Of a DNA stretch of 64,000 nt, positions 35,962 to 47,300 are shown one piece after another. A program made the position numbers and the translations under genes. Below the pieces are notes generated by a model. It searched no databases. It was not told where the DNA came from and saw nothing but the letters and a program-made list of their open reading frames with translations. Position 1 is the stretch's first letter. Each line of letters begins with the position of its first letter. The DNA comes from Blasia pusilla (Eukaryota > Marchantiophyta > Marchantiopsida > Blasiales), in the NCBI GenBank assembly GCA_050084515.1, contig CM114271.1, positions 54,188,001-54,252,000 on the forward strand, in the 5' to 3' direction.

Positions 35962-37035
35962 TCAGTTAATAAGCACACATGTGCTTGCGCACGAAAATGA
36001 TTTTTCTAATAATTTAAAAACATTCTTCATTTCAAACTCGAAGTATAATTTCCACTTTTTTGAATCTTAAAAGAGTAATAACATTTCACTTTTAAATAAA
36101 ACCCATTTCTCCAAAAGAATTTCACTCCATAAAAGTTTGAAATTGAATTTTCACTCCATACACCATTATAGTATAAATTTAAAATTTTATTTACTAATTA
36201 ATAGAATCATTTTCTTCTTCCACTCAAATCCATTCTCTCTACCCATCTAATGTGATTCAAAGAATAACATTGAAACATTTTGCTATTTAATCTTATTGTC
36301 TTATTGGACATATGAGGTCGCCATATTATTAGGTGATTTAAGTCCATACTTATGATAATAAGAATTAAGGGTGGTGAAGGTGATACTTGACTTAAGAGAA
36401 GGGAAGGTACAAGGGAGGGAGGGAAGGTTTTTCATTTTTCTTATTTCAGGCCTTGTAGGAGTAGATGAAATTTTTTTATTAATTTTTCTTTTTTATTAAT
36501 TTTTTAAATATATTTTTAGAAAAAAATTGAGGCATGAATTTTTTTAATTCATCCAAGTTTAATTCTTCCTAAGTTTTTCTTTTCCTTTAAAATCTGTAAA
36601 TGTAAAATTTTGACCAAGATTAGGGAAAATATGTTTAATAGATAAATAAATAAGAGAATATAATATAATATTCACAAAGTCAAGAAGGCACACAATGATG
36701 TTTGCTTAGCTTTTCATGCATTCTTTTTTACCTCCTTTCTCATTTTTGTATGAATATTTTCACGATTTTTCTTTTACAAAATTTTACTTGTGACATTTAT
36801 TTTTCATACATTCATCTTACGAGAATCTTACTAGTATATATCAGTTTCAAATCACAATGCCTACGATTCTATCAATGTGGGTTGAAAACACTAGTGTTCA
36901 ACATTAGATCAATAATTATGTTCCATTTATTTTACAAAAATCCAAAAAAAGAGAAAATTGTATTATTTTCTTATTTCTTATGTGTTAAGTAGAGAGGTGT
37001 TAGAAATTAAAAACCATCCTCTCTTATAATATAGA
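35962..37035 (-). mobile_element. non-autonomous Helitron, 1,074 bp, apparently complete
   Basis: Read on the minus strand, the element starts at 37035 with TCTATATTATAAGAGAGGAT and ends at 35962 with CTGA (a CTRR end). About 11 bp before that end is a hairpin region GTGCGCAAGCAC. The flanking host bases are A before the 5' end (complement of T37036) and T after the 3' end (complement of A35961), the expected A/T insertion site. The interior is AT-rich and non-coding. Its 3' ~170 bp also occurs, in the other orientation, at 55707-55902, which confirms it as a repeat family. Confidence 0.72.
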
Positions 37036-38655
37036 TTTTTCATATTTTACTTTTTGCGTGTACAATCTATATCTATAATTAACAAGTCAAAAAGTGGTTT
37101 GCTTGACCTAAAGAAAGTAGTAGTCTAAACACACAGAGTGTAGCTAAGAGATTGACTCGGTAGCTCACAATGAAGCCATGAAAAAATCATTGGTAATCAT
37201 GAGAATAGGGAAATTAAGGCATGAAAAGGTATCTACTAGAGAAGATACCAACTCTTGAAAGTGCAACTTTGGAAGCTTTAGATTTGTTCTAGGAAAGGGG
37301 TGGAAATATTGTACAGAGCTTTCATGAGAAAATATGACAATGTTTTTTTGGAGTTTCTTGATTAAGTAGGCAACGTGTTGTGCACAAGTCATCTTCTTGG
37401 GGCCTTAATTGTCTTAAGAGGGATATGTCCCGAGGGGAGGTTTGGAGAGGCTCATCTTTCCACAATTGAGCCTTCATAGGCTAGGCCACGATGTTCTCTG
37501 CATACATTAGACTTGGATTCCCTCAAGTTGAGATTGCCTTTGGCTCAATTGTTATTTGGTGTTATCGAAGAGCAATGTGTTTCTCGTCCAAAGTGCACTT
37601 ATGGGAGTAAGCTTCTGAACTTCCACAACTTGTATTATTTCGTCAAATTGGTATGGAGATGTAGACCTATAGTAGAGAAACAATAGAATGGAAAACAGAT
37701 TGAGTGGAGCATCTGTAACGATTTCTTGAGATTTAAAGAAGGGTTAAGAGATTTTTATAGTTACATGGTGGGGAGCACTTTGAAGGGACAAAGATCATGT
37801 ACTATAATATTGGACGACCAATGTGGACTTGAAAGAACGGGAGAGATGCGTTGAGTTGAACTTCTTGAGAAAGGAGAGCGGGTAGCAACATAGAGTTGTA
37901 TTATGTTGAGCTAGGCTCAAAAACCTGAAGAACCAAATTTGTCCATGCCTCCAATCCTAGGGTGGGATAATTTGTTTGGTATATATATATTTCCAAAAAT
38001 TTAGTGAGAGAGTCTTTCGTGTTTATCTAAGCTTGGGGATACATCTATCGGTGATCTAAATCCCAAGACTTTGTGCATGGAAGAGCATATGCAAGAAACC
38101 ATGTTGAGTGCGTAGATGTTGCTAGTTTCATGAGTGATTGAGATGTTTACAAGAACGTTGTGTATGGAGGGGGACATGTTGAATGGTGAATATTTGAGAC
38201 ATGAGCGTGATTATAGGCTCCAAGGGCACATCCACCACCTCCTCTAGTTCCAACTACCTCTGAAAGTGAGGAAGTGACACCATCTCCACTATCACATAGC
38301 GTGGCCGCTAGCCGAAAAACCTTGGTGGACATACCTTCCAATGTCGTAACATCGGAAGTAGAAAACCATTGGGCATAGTTCATAGTAGTGACCACCCCCA
38401 ACAATGTACTTGACACATGCTCCATTTGAGCATTAACAATAAGAGTCGTTGCACTCGCTTCTCCATCACCCCTTGTGCCTACACACCAACAACATCCACT
38501 CTCCGCGAACTCTGATCAGGATCCATTGATGGGGTCCTTATTGCCTCAGATAGTGTAAAAGACTAAGGAATCATGGTCTATTTCCTAGCTTCCCCTCTAT
38601 GTGGATCCAACTCTATGGCTCCTACACACATAACAAGAGCGGATGCCTCCATCCA
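37036..38655. other. transposon-like spacer without recognisable gene
   Basis: Moderately GC-rich stretches at 37.2-38.5 kb may be gypsy gag or LTR remains upstream of the reverse transcriptase relic, but no motif could be read on either strand. Confidence 0.35.
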
Positions 38656-38689
38656 ACTAGGATCCTCCATATCTGTGGAGGATCCTAGT
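38656..38689. repeat. perfect 14-bp hairpin, 6-nt loop
   Basis: Arm actaggatcctcca at 38656-38669, loop tatctg, exact complement at 38676-38689. Confidence 0.93.
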
Positions 38690-39099
38690 CATCCATGCCG
38701 TCATGTCCACAAGTTGGACCATTGCCTACAAGGTCTGTACAGGCATTGGTTGGGGGCGGGACAAGGAGAGATAGACACCCATGGACTTCATGGGACGTCG
38801 TTTGAGCGGAGAGTGCAAAGGCGGCCAGAGCAACAAATGTTCATTTTTTGGATGTGGAGCATGGGGTAATAGGTCAGAGTTGAGTGACTTTTGCGGAGGT
38901 GGCTAGGGTTGCTACATAGCAACCAAAGCCGGAGATTGCGTCCTCTCCGAGTGAGGTCACCATGGAGACTTGGGAGCATGTGATAGGTCTCAAGTTGATA
39001 GGAGGAGAGCGACGGCGAGTTCATAGGTTTTTGAGGGCACATTTGTTTTGCCTTTAGTATGAGAGACTTGGGAGTTGAAGGGTCCCATGATACTTAATT

Positions 39100-39878
39100 G
39101 AGTTGGCTAGTGATTAGCCTATCTTTCGTCGAGCAAGACCTGATTCAGAGCAAGAGTCAAGACTTGTTGGAGGCAGGACTTGTGGAGTTATCACATGGGG
39201 AGTATGCATCTGCCACAGTCATGCCGGCGTAGAAGGATATGTATGGCAATTGGACGGATAGGCGGATGTGTGGAGATTACCGTCCTATCAACAGACAGAC
39301 AAGGTCAGATCGGTATGCCATGCCTACTCTTGGATGGAGAGATCTTGGATGTGGTAGGGCATGCAAAGATCTTCAGAACTTTAGATCTCCGTGTTGGCTA
39401 TCATCAGCTTCCTATCAGGTTGGAGGACAAGGAGAAGACAACATTTTGGGAGATAGATCGGTTCGGGAGAGATTGCTTGTATCAATGGCGGTTCTTACCA
39501 TTTGGGTTGAAGAACGCGCCTGCGGAGTTTCAGATGTGATGGATAGGATTCTGGCTGGCTTGGAGTTTGTAAAGTGTTACATAGGTGATATTCTTATCTT
39601 CAATTCCACGGTTGAGGAGCATGAGCGACACTTGGAGGAGGTATTTTGGCAATTGCAGTTACATGGACTAAAGTTACATCCAGGCAAGTGCAGATTCTTT
39701 CAGGAGCAGATTGAGTACTTGGAACACACCATATACTCGAGTGGGTTAGGCGTTCAACAGACGAAGGTAGAGGTTATTGCGTAGATTCCACGCCCTACAG
39801 ATGTGAGTCGAGTCCGAGCGTTTCTTTCGAACTTCTATCGACGATACGTCAAGGGTTTTAGTGCGATCGCAAAGTCTT
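39100..39878 (+). pseudogene. Ty3/gypsy reverse transcriptase relic
   Basis: Plus-strand pieces in three frames give the usual gypsy order: GLVELSHGEYASATVMPA, CGDYRPINRQTRSDRYAMP, then (about 39330-39537) FRTLDLRVGYHQLPIRLEDK and QWRFLPFGLKNAPAEFQ. From 39540 come MDRILAGLEFVKCYIGDILIF, HGLKLHPGKCRFFQ, YLEHTIYSSGLGVQ and FYRRYVKGFSAIAK. At least two frameshifts and several stops are present. The active-site box, normally YxDD, reads YIGD, so one catalytic aspartate is lost. It breaks off at about 39878. Confidence 0.9.
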
Positions 39879-39950
39879 GTTGAGGACGTCAACTTGTCCT
39901 TAAGCTCCTGAAATGCTCGCTCCTCATCATCTCCCCACAACCAAACCAAA
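39879..39950 (-). pseudogene. inverted fragment of the same gypsy RT/RNase H region
   Basis: The minus strand encodes WLWGDDEERAFQELKDKLTS, which in gypsy elements normally lies about 10-20 residues downstream of the FSAIAK sequence where the plus-strand relic stops. The fragment is thus the next piece of the same protein in opposite orientation, implying a small inversion with a breakpoint near 39878. Confidence 0.8.
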
Positions 39951-40009
39951 GATTACAGAGTCATTTATAATCTAATATAGTAATAGGATTTCATAAATTA
40001 TGGAATTTT

Positions 40010-42420
40010 ACTATGTTAGAGGTATGCCCTGCTTGCCAATTTGGAAAACAAGTTAGATTTCCATTTCCAAAGCAAGGTAGAAGAGCATTCAAGATATTGA
40101 AGTTGATTCATAGTGATGTGTTGACAATATCACGACATAACCTTAATGGTTGCTAATATTTTGTTTGATTTATTAATGACTTCTCTAGGTATATATGGGT
40201 GTACTTTCCAAAAGCCAAGTAAGAGATATTCTTAGTATTCCAGACATTCAAAATTTTAATAGATAGGATTAGATAACACATTCTCAAATTGCATCGTGAT
40301 GGAGGAAGAGAGTACCTTTCAACAAAGTTTTATGACTACTTACATCAAAATGACATCCAATGACAAGTAACTTGCCGTTATATTCCACAAAAAAATGGAG
40401 TTGTTGAGATGAAGAATCGACATATTATTGAGATGACATGTACTATGTTGAAAGAGAAGAACATGCCTAACATATATTGGGTAGAGGTTGTAGTGTGCGT
40501 AATTTTCTTAATCAATCGAACTCCAAAATTAGGAGTTGATGATAAGACTCCATTCGGAGTCTTCTTAAAAATTAAAATCTGATGTTTTCTTCTTGGAAGT
40601 CTTTGGCTATATTTGTTATGCTCATGTTCCTTTTAAAAAATGTTGAAATTAGATCCTAAATCTGAAAGATATATCTTCATTGGACACGCTGATGGAACTA
40701 AGGGATATAAGTGCTACATTCCATCCCCTAGGAAATTTATTATTAGTCACGATGTTATTTTTTATGAACTAAAGTCATAGTATGCTCCATCTAAGCCTAT
40801 TCCATCTCTAAACTTGTCTGTTGAGGGGGATAATATGATTATAAACCAAGAGACATATGCATTGCATACGAATTCCCCAAGTACTAGTGTAGGCTTATAA
40901 AAGGTCCTAGATTCTTCATAAGTGAAGAATCTAGGACCTCTTATAAGCCTGCACTAGTCAATCCATGGTCGGAAAGAATACATATTTAGTCTATCAACAC
41001 TAGTCTAAGTTCAAGTCAAATGTCAAAGGCATCAACCTTTGAATAACAACTTCATAGATCAAGTAGAGTCACACATCTTGTTTATAGATTCACAAATGAA
41101 GGACTCCTTGCAACATATCATGCATATATGATGACTACCCTTAAAGAACATGAACAAAGTTTTTTTGAAGGTGCAAACAAGGTCGAATGGATTGAAGTTA
41201 TGGAGGAAGAACTTATTGGTTACAAATAAGTTTACAAAGTCAAGCACAATCTAGATGGTATGGTGAACTAATACAAAGCCACATTTGTAGCCAAGGGCTA
41301 TGCACAACAATATGGCATCGATTATGAGGAGACATTTAGCCTTGTTACAAAGATGGTGACTACGAGAAAAGTGATTGCAGTTGCAATAAGTAAGAAGTGG
41401 AAACTGTATCATATGGACGTCAAGAATGCGTTCTTGAATGGAGATGTATATGAGGAGGTATACATGACTCAAACACATAGATATGAGCATTGAGAATTTC
41501 TATTTTGCGTATGCAGGTTAAAGAAAGCTTTATACGGGCTCAAGCAAGCTCCAAGAGCTTGGTATGGCAAGATTACATACGTCCTACAAGAGTTGGGTTT
41601 TGGGGGTTGGAGAGAGTATATGGTTATTACAATGACAATAGCTCTTCACATACTTTCAAAATATGATGACTGCTGGTAAGCCAATTTCTACATCGTTGGA
41701 TGAGAGTGTGAAGCTAAGAGTGGATGAAGAGTTGCTTGCAGATTCTAATATATATAGACGCATGGTTAGAAGTTTGATCTATTTGGCTATAACCAGGCTA
41801 GACTTGAGCTATGCAATTGGCATAGTAAGCCAATTTTTGTAAGCACCTCAAAAATCTCATCTTGATGTTGTGAGGAGGATAATGCGTTATATAGAATTAT
41901 CTTTTCAATTCGGGCTTCAATTTAAACCTTCTCTAAGTTTATAATTACAGAGATTCAAAGATGCTGATTGGGCAAGAAGCGTGTCTCATTGATACTCCAT
42001 ATGTGGCTATTCATTTACCTTGGGAAGCGCAATTACAAGTTGGACTTCAAGGAAGAAACCTATATTTACTTTATCTTCAATAATGGATGAGTGCAGAGGA
42101 GCAACCAATGCAATGTGTGAAGGAATGTCGCTTCATCGATTATTTGCTAAGATTGATGTTAGTAACTCATGACCTAGTATAATATATGCAGACAATATCA
42201 ATAGCATCAAGCTTGCTAATAATCGTGAGTTTCATGCTCGAACAAAGCATCTTGACTATTTTATCAAAGAGAAAGTGTCTGCATGAGAAATTAATCGTGT
42301 GTACATAAGTACAGATCAAAGATCTTGCTGATATCTTTACAAAAGTATTTTCTAGAGATAAATTTGAGATGTTTAGAAACAATATAAGTGTTGGAAATAT
42401 CGATCCGAGCTTGATGGGGA
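40010..42420 (+). pseudogene. Ty1/copia pol relic (integrase, reverse transcriptase, RNase H)
   Basis: In order on the plus strand: integrase zinc-finger end (CPACQFGKQVRFPFPK), core with IHSDV, FSRYIWVYFPKAK, LHRDGGREYLS, PQKNGVVEMKNRHIIEM and WVEVV (about 40020-40500), and FIGHADGTKGYKCYIP (about 40670). Reverse transcriptase follows: EWIEVMEEEL (41190), YKATFVAKGYAQQYGIDYEE (41270), YHMDVKNAFLNGDVYEEVYM (41410) and [18 protein letters not shown] (41520). The YVDD region is deleted near 41600-41660. The RNase H part runs from YRRMVRSLIYLAITRLDLSY (41755) through IYADNINSIKLANNREFHAR (42185) to the end near 42400. Stops and frameshifts are frequent. Confidence 0.92.
40883..40958. repeat. 35-bp foldback inside the copia relic
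   Basis: Arms 40883-40917 and 40924-40958 match at 33 of 35 positions around a 6-nt loop (ataagt). They begin actagtgtaggcttataaaa. The foldback lies between the integrase and reverse transcriptase regions. Confidence 0.93.
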
Positions 42421-42735
42421 GTATTAAAGAGTGAGTTATAGTCAAGCTCTCCTAACCCGAACTGCTATATTTGGTACTCATATGTAGTAGGAAGACTTAA
42501 TCTTGGTTAGTTAGTTAAACACGATTACTTTAACTAGGATTAGTTAATCACAGTTAATTTAACTTCATACTATGGTTAGAATTAGGATAATGGTTGTTTG
42601 TACATACCTTATATTATGAAGACAGGGACCAACCTCCATTTATTATCTCATTCTAAAATTTTGTTCTCCATGGTGGGTGTGTGAGTGTGAGAGTCATATC
42701 CCACCAATTATGCTTCTTTAGCATTTTTCTACAAT
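42421..42735 (+). mobile_element. possible 3' LTR remnant of the copia element
   Basis: After the end of pol a purine tract (gatggggag) is followed at 42421 by tattaaagagtgagtt, a plausible LTR start (TG changed to TA). The matching 5' LTR was not found, so the boundary is tentative. Confidence 0.4.
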
Positions 42736-44341
42736 AACTACTTTCAATTCAAGTTCATTGAGGAACTTCTTGACCTAATGTGAATGCCCCATTCTTGTGA
42801 ACTTCTTGGAGCCTTATCTTTCTATAGTTAACTTGTGTCGAAGATATACTAGGATAATATGTTACCAAAAATGCATTCAACCTGGTTTTCCTCGCATCAA
42901 AAATGAATTTTAATTGATAATTATTTGATTTATTAAAGAATATCTCCTTCCACTTTGATTTTGTGACCTTTTCATTTGATGGTACAAATGCGGATGTAAG
43001 GATTTAGATGTTATGGGTACTGTTTATATATAGTTGTAAGTATATTATAACATCGATTCTTGTTTTTAATGTGTATGTAGATGATAATTTTGTTCAGATT
43101 GCAAATGACGACAAGATCAAATATGTAAGATTGCATCTAGGGATTACAAGCATTCTCGTGAGGAGATATGAAGAACTTTAACAAACCACAAGTAATTAAC
43201 AAAAGTTTCAAAGTTAAAACTGAAAGTCATCTTGCCTTCCTAATTCTCCTAAAAAACTAGAATAAGGGCTTATGATTTGGTAGAATCCTAAAAAGTTGGA
43301 TGTGTAACGTGATATTTAAAAACAATTTCGATTTGTTTTTAAAAAGAATATATATCAAAAGAATTTAATTTTTAGTGAAGAATTACCACCAATAAATTCT
43401 CTCATCTTGGGAGTATTAAAGGTACCCTATATCATGTATATTAAGCATATTTCTTAACTGGAAAATAGTATAAGTATCATGAAAGGTGACATTTTTTCTT
43501 GTATTGAATCAATGCCCTCTTCTCTATTATCCTCCAGAGGTGGTACACATCATTGTGAATCATTTTCTTTCAAAAATACTATATTGTATTTTAAAAACGG
43601 TATCACCAATAATTTTCTATCTTCTTAGGAGCACTAAAATTTATGTTAACCATGATTGCCCAACTACAATTCATATATAAACATATTTCCACACTAGAAA
43701 AATCTAAATTATTATTAGAGAATGCCTTTTTTGGTTTGCATACAATGACAATGGACACATGACATGGGTGACACGCAACTAACATTTTCACTCCCGTTCA
43801 GGCTGCACACTAATATTATATTAAATGATGGCGCTATGTCTTTTGGCATTGTATTGTAAAGGGAATACGATAATGGATAGAAGCAAAACATCATGGACAA
43901 AAAACAAAATGAACTATTGTATGATTAACCTCGATATCAAATAATCCACCGACTACATAAATCAAAATGACCTACTGTTGAGAAAATAATCATTGCTAGC
44001 CTCCACATCAAATAATCCTCTTTTGTTGCAATTGAATTCTCGTTCACTTCCTTCTTGCCCTGCATAACGCGTACTACCCTTTTCTACTCGTCTCACTCCC
44101 ATTTGAGATAACTATCTTGTAATTGAGGTTTCAAAGATTGTAATGGCTGGGGGTCTCAATTTTTTAAGATAGCAATTTTTTTCTGTGACATGTACACTCC
44201 ATATCCTCTTTGAGATAGTTCCCCACCTACCATAGAGGAGAGTCCCATATTGTATATGCCTTGAAGTTTTCTTCTCAACCATTTTTTTTCAATGCATCTT
44301 TCCAAGGAGCTACTTTTGAGAAATGCAGCGATTTTTTAGTA
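42736..44341. other. AT-rich spacer
   Basis: No gene or clear repeat was recognised between the copia relic and the 3' end of the antisense ASCH gene. Confidence 0.4.
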
Positions 44342-47300
44342 CTAGTGTCTCCATTTGTGCAGGTACCCTTCTTCCATGGGAGGCTCCAAGAATCCTCGAA
44401 ACTGTGCGTACAGCAATAGTTCAAGCATATGTTTAACAATCATAACCAAGACATGTTCTAGATTGGAAAAGGAAGAAGTTCTTGCATAAGGCTCAAAACA
44501 TTGCGAAGGTGATACCTGACTCCCATCTGCAGACCAGCGTGCACCATAACCTTCTCGAACCCGAATTTCAAAAACAGGGACAGGAACCACATGCACATTC
44601 ATCCATGTTGCATTGTCCATCATTTGGCGCAGCTTTTTGAGAGACAACTCGTTCTTTACAATCTCTGCAGTGCAATGAAATCGACAAATGTAAGTGGGTC
44701 ACTAAAAAGCCAAAAAGGCGATCGGGAATAAAAAGGGTAAGCCAAACATCCCATCAGGAAAGAGCCAAGAAAACTCGATTAGTCAGAGTTATGAGAGAAG
44801 AACACACTGGTGGCCAAACATCCCATCAGGAAAAGAGCCAAGAAAACTAGGTTCGTCAGAGTTATGAGAGAAGAACACGTTGGTGGCCGAACCCTATCAA
44901 GGTTATGAAACTAGGAAATAAATTCATGCCTAATAGAAGGATGGGAAGAAACCCATACAGAACAGTACAAGAGCAGGAACCAGGTAAGAACACCTTACGA
45001 AGCCTTTACGACTACAAGAACTTGTAGTCGACCAGGTAAGAACACCTTACGAAGCCTTTACAACTACAAGAACTTGTACTACTGAAGTTGGCTTGAATCA
45101 AAGGAGATTTGAATGTAAGAAAAAAGGATCGTTGTGGTTGAGACTTTTCAACATTGACTTTTTGAATGTCAACCAAACTCTGAAGATTGATCAGTACTAA
45201 TTCCCACTGGGACATTTATTGATTCTAGATGAGAAGGTCAACTATGACTTTTTCCAGGTGCAGCCTAAACTGTGGTCTCGGAATTTTGAAACTTTGAAAC
45301 ACGAGTTGCCTAGCATTGCATGACAGAGACAGAATTTTAGTTCACAAATCCTAACAGGCTCTTAAACTCATCTCAAAACAATGTCAGTGCTGCTGGCAGC
45401 ATCTTGAAGATATGAGCCAAACCAATGGATCAGCCTACCAGTTCCGGTGAAGGTTCCCCACCAACCATCACTACTCCGGTGCACATGTTTGGCCAATGCC
45501 CTCGCTCCCACAGTCAGCTTACTGCCTGCAACCTCCACACCTCCACAAAGGAGACTATAAGACTGATAAATACTAGAAACCGAATGGAGGCTACCAAAGC
45601 TTTCACATCAAAAAGATTTCACAAAGATCTGAACACAGCCCTTACAGTTTCATTATTTATGAGAGAAAATGATGACAAAAGTGCTGAAGGAGGAGGTGGA
45701 AGAGCATCCTCCACAGATCCCATAGTTGAGCGCATTCCCAACAAGGCCCTGACACCATCCACTTGTAGCTCCTATTGCAAACAATGATGATGTCAACAAC
45801 ATGAAATGGCTGACCTCTCTGCGCTAATTCTTCTTACTATTGTAGGGGAACACTGGGATATATTCAAACAGACCCAGTGAAATACACCAGAAAACAAAGT
45901 TTACAAGGTGGCTAAATCTCTGCATATAGATATACAAAGACAATCTGAAGCCACTAACCTTCATATTGCTACGTTTCATGGGTTAAATACCTATAGAGTG
46001 GGTCTGAACTGATGCTAACGAACACATGTGATCTGGAACCTTTTCATATAACCTCCTTTCAGTGAAATGACTCAACAGCCACAAAATCTTTCTCCTTCAC
46101 AGATTAAAAGGCTATGCTCTGGTATCTGCTCATTCAGTTACTCACACTCACATTGAGAATATCAAATAGTACTTCATATGGTTGTCTTTGATCTGAAGGA
46201 TGCTGAACATGGATGCCCAGTACTCCAACTTGCTCTCGCGCTTCTGAGTAAAATCTCCTATAGATTTGCACACCTGAGGAAGGGACAAATTCAGTGATAA
46301 GTTCCCACTATAGTGAAGTGCATAGATCCTCTTTGAAAAAGAAGGTTCAATACAAAGACCGCATGCACCAGAGGAGTTTACCTTCTGTTAGAGTTCCAAC
46401 TCCTGGAAGAACAGCACTCAGACCTTCTGCATCTAGCATCTCATGAAAGCTAGAATACCTTCGAACATCCTGCAATGTATCCCACCAGTCGCCCAGCAGT
46501 TATGAAATCATTAGACAGCACGAATGAAAGTTGATTGCCACTACTACTTAGCTACCATACTTGGCAGTTGACTGCAACCTATCCGTCAATGATCTCAAGG
46601 AGGAACATTTTGGGCTTGGTCAATTTGAGTAAGGTAAAGACACTACTCTCACCTTGCTAATACTGATTCGCTGACATTTCTACATCTCTCATCATTTTCA
46701 ACAACTGTTGCTTGAACAGTGTCTGTAGGCAGTGCTCCACAAAATACAACTAAAGCTTCAATTGGTCATACACAGCACTTCCTTATCTATAACTTTGAAG
46801 ATAGTATAAAATTTACCTTCACACTGAGCAGGAGTACATCATTGACGAGCAAAACATCACCAGTCCGCAATCTTCACGTTTGCATACCACAAATGTATTT
46901 CAGTTCATAGCTCAAAGCTAGTCAACCCAGTCGACAAATGGAGAAAATATTACAGTAGATCTTCACTTACTTAGTGTAAGCACCACTTGCACATCTTCCC
47001 TCTACAGTCTTTGCTCCATCTGCAGACCCACAACCTCCCATGAATCCGGTCCAACTTCTCAAGCTTTGTGAAAGGAGAAAATGTTCACTAAGGAAGCCTA
47101 AAAAGTCAAACCTATCAGAAATAATCAGACGCTTGTGGGAGGTGCAGACTACCTTTCAGCTGAGTGAAGTATGGTTCTTGAACATGAAGTCGAAATCCCA
47201 CTCCTTCACAAAGCTGGAAAACCATTGCTCGCACAAGTAAGCTTTTCGGCTGACATAATGGCAAGAAACAATTGGACCGTTCCAACAAATGCTATTCAAC

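Noticed and set aside
45421-45787. 120-codon plus-strand frame
   Set aside because: It is antisense to exons of the ASCH gene, whose splice phases all agree.
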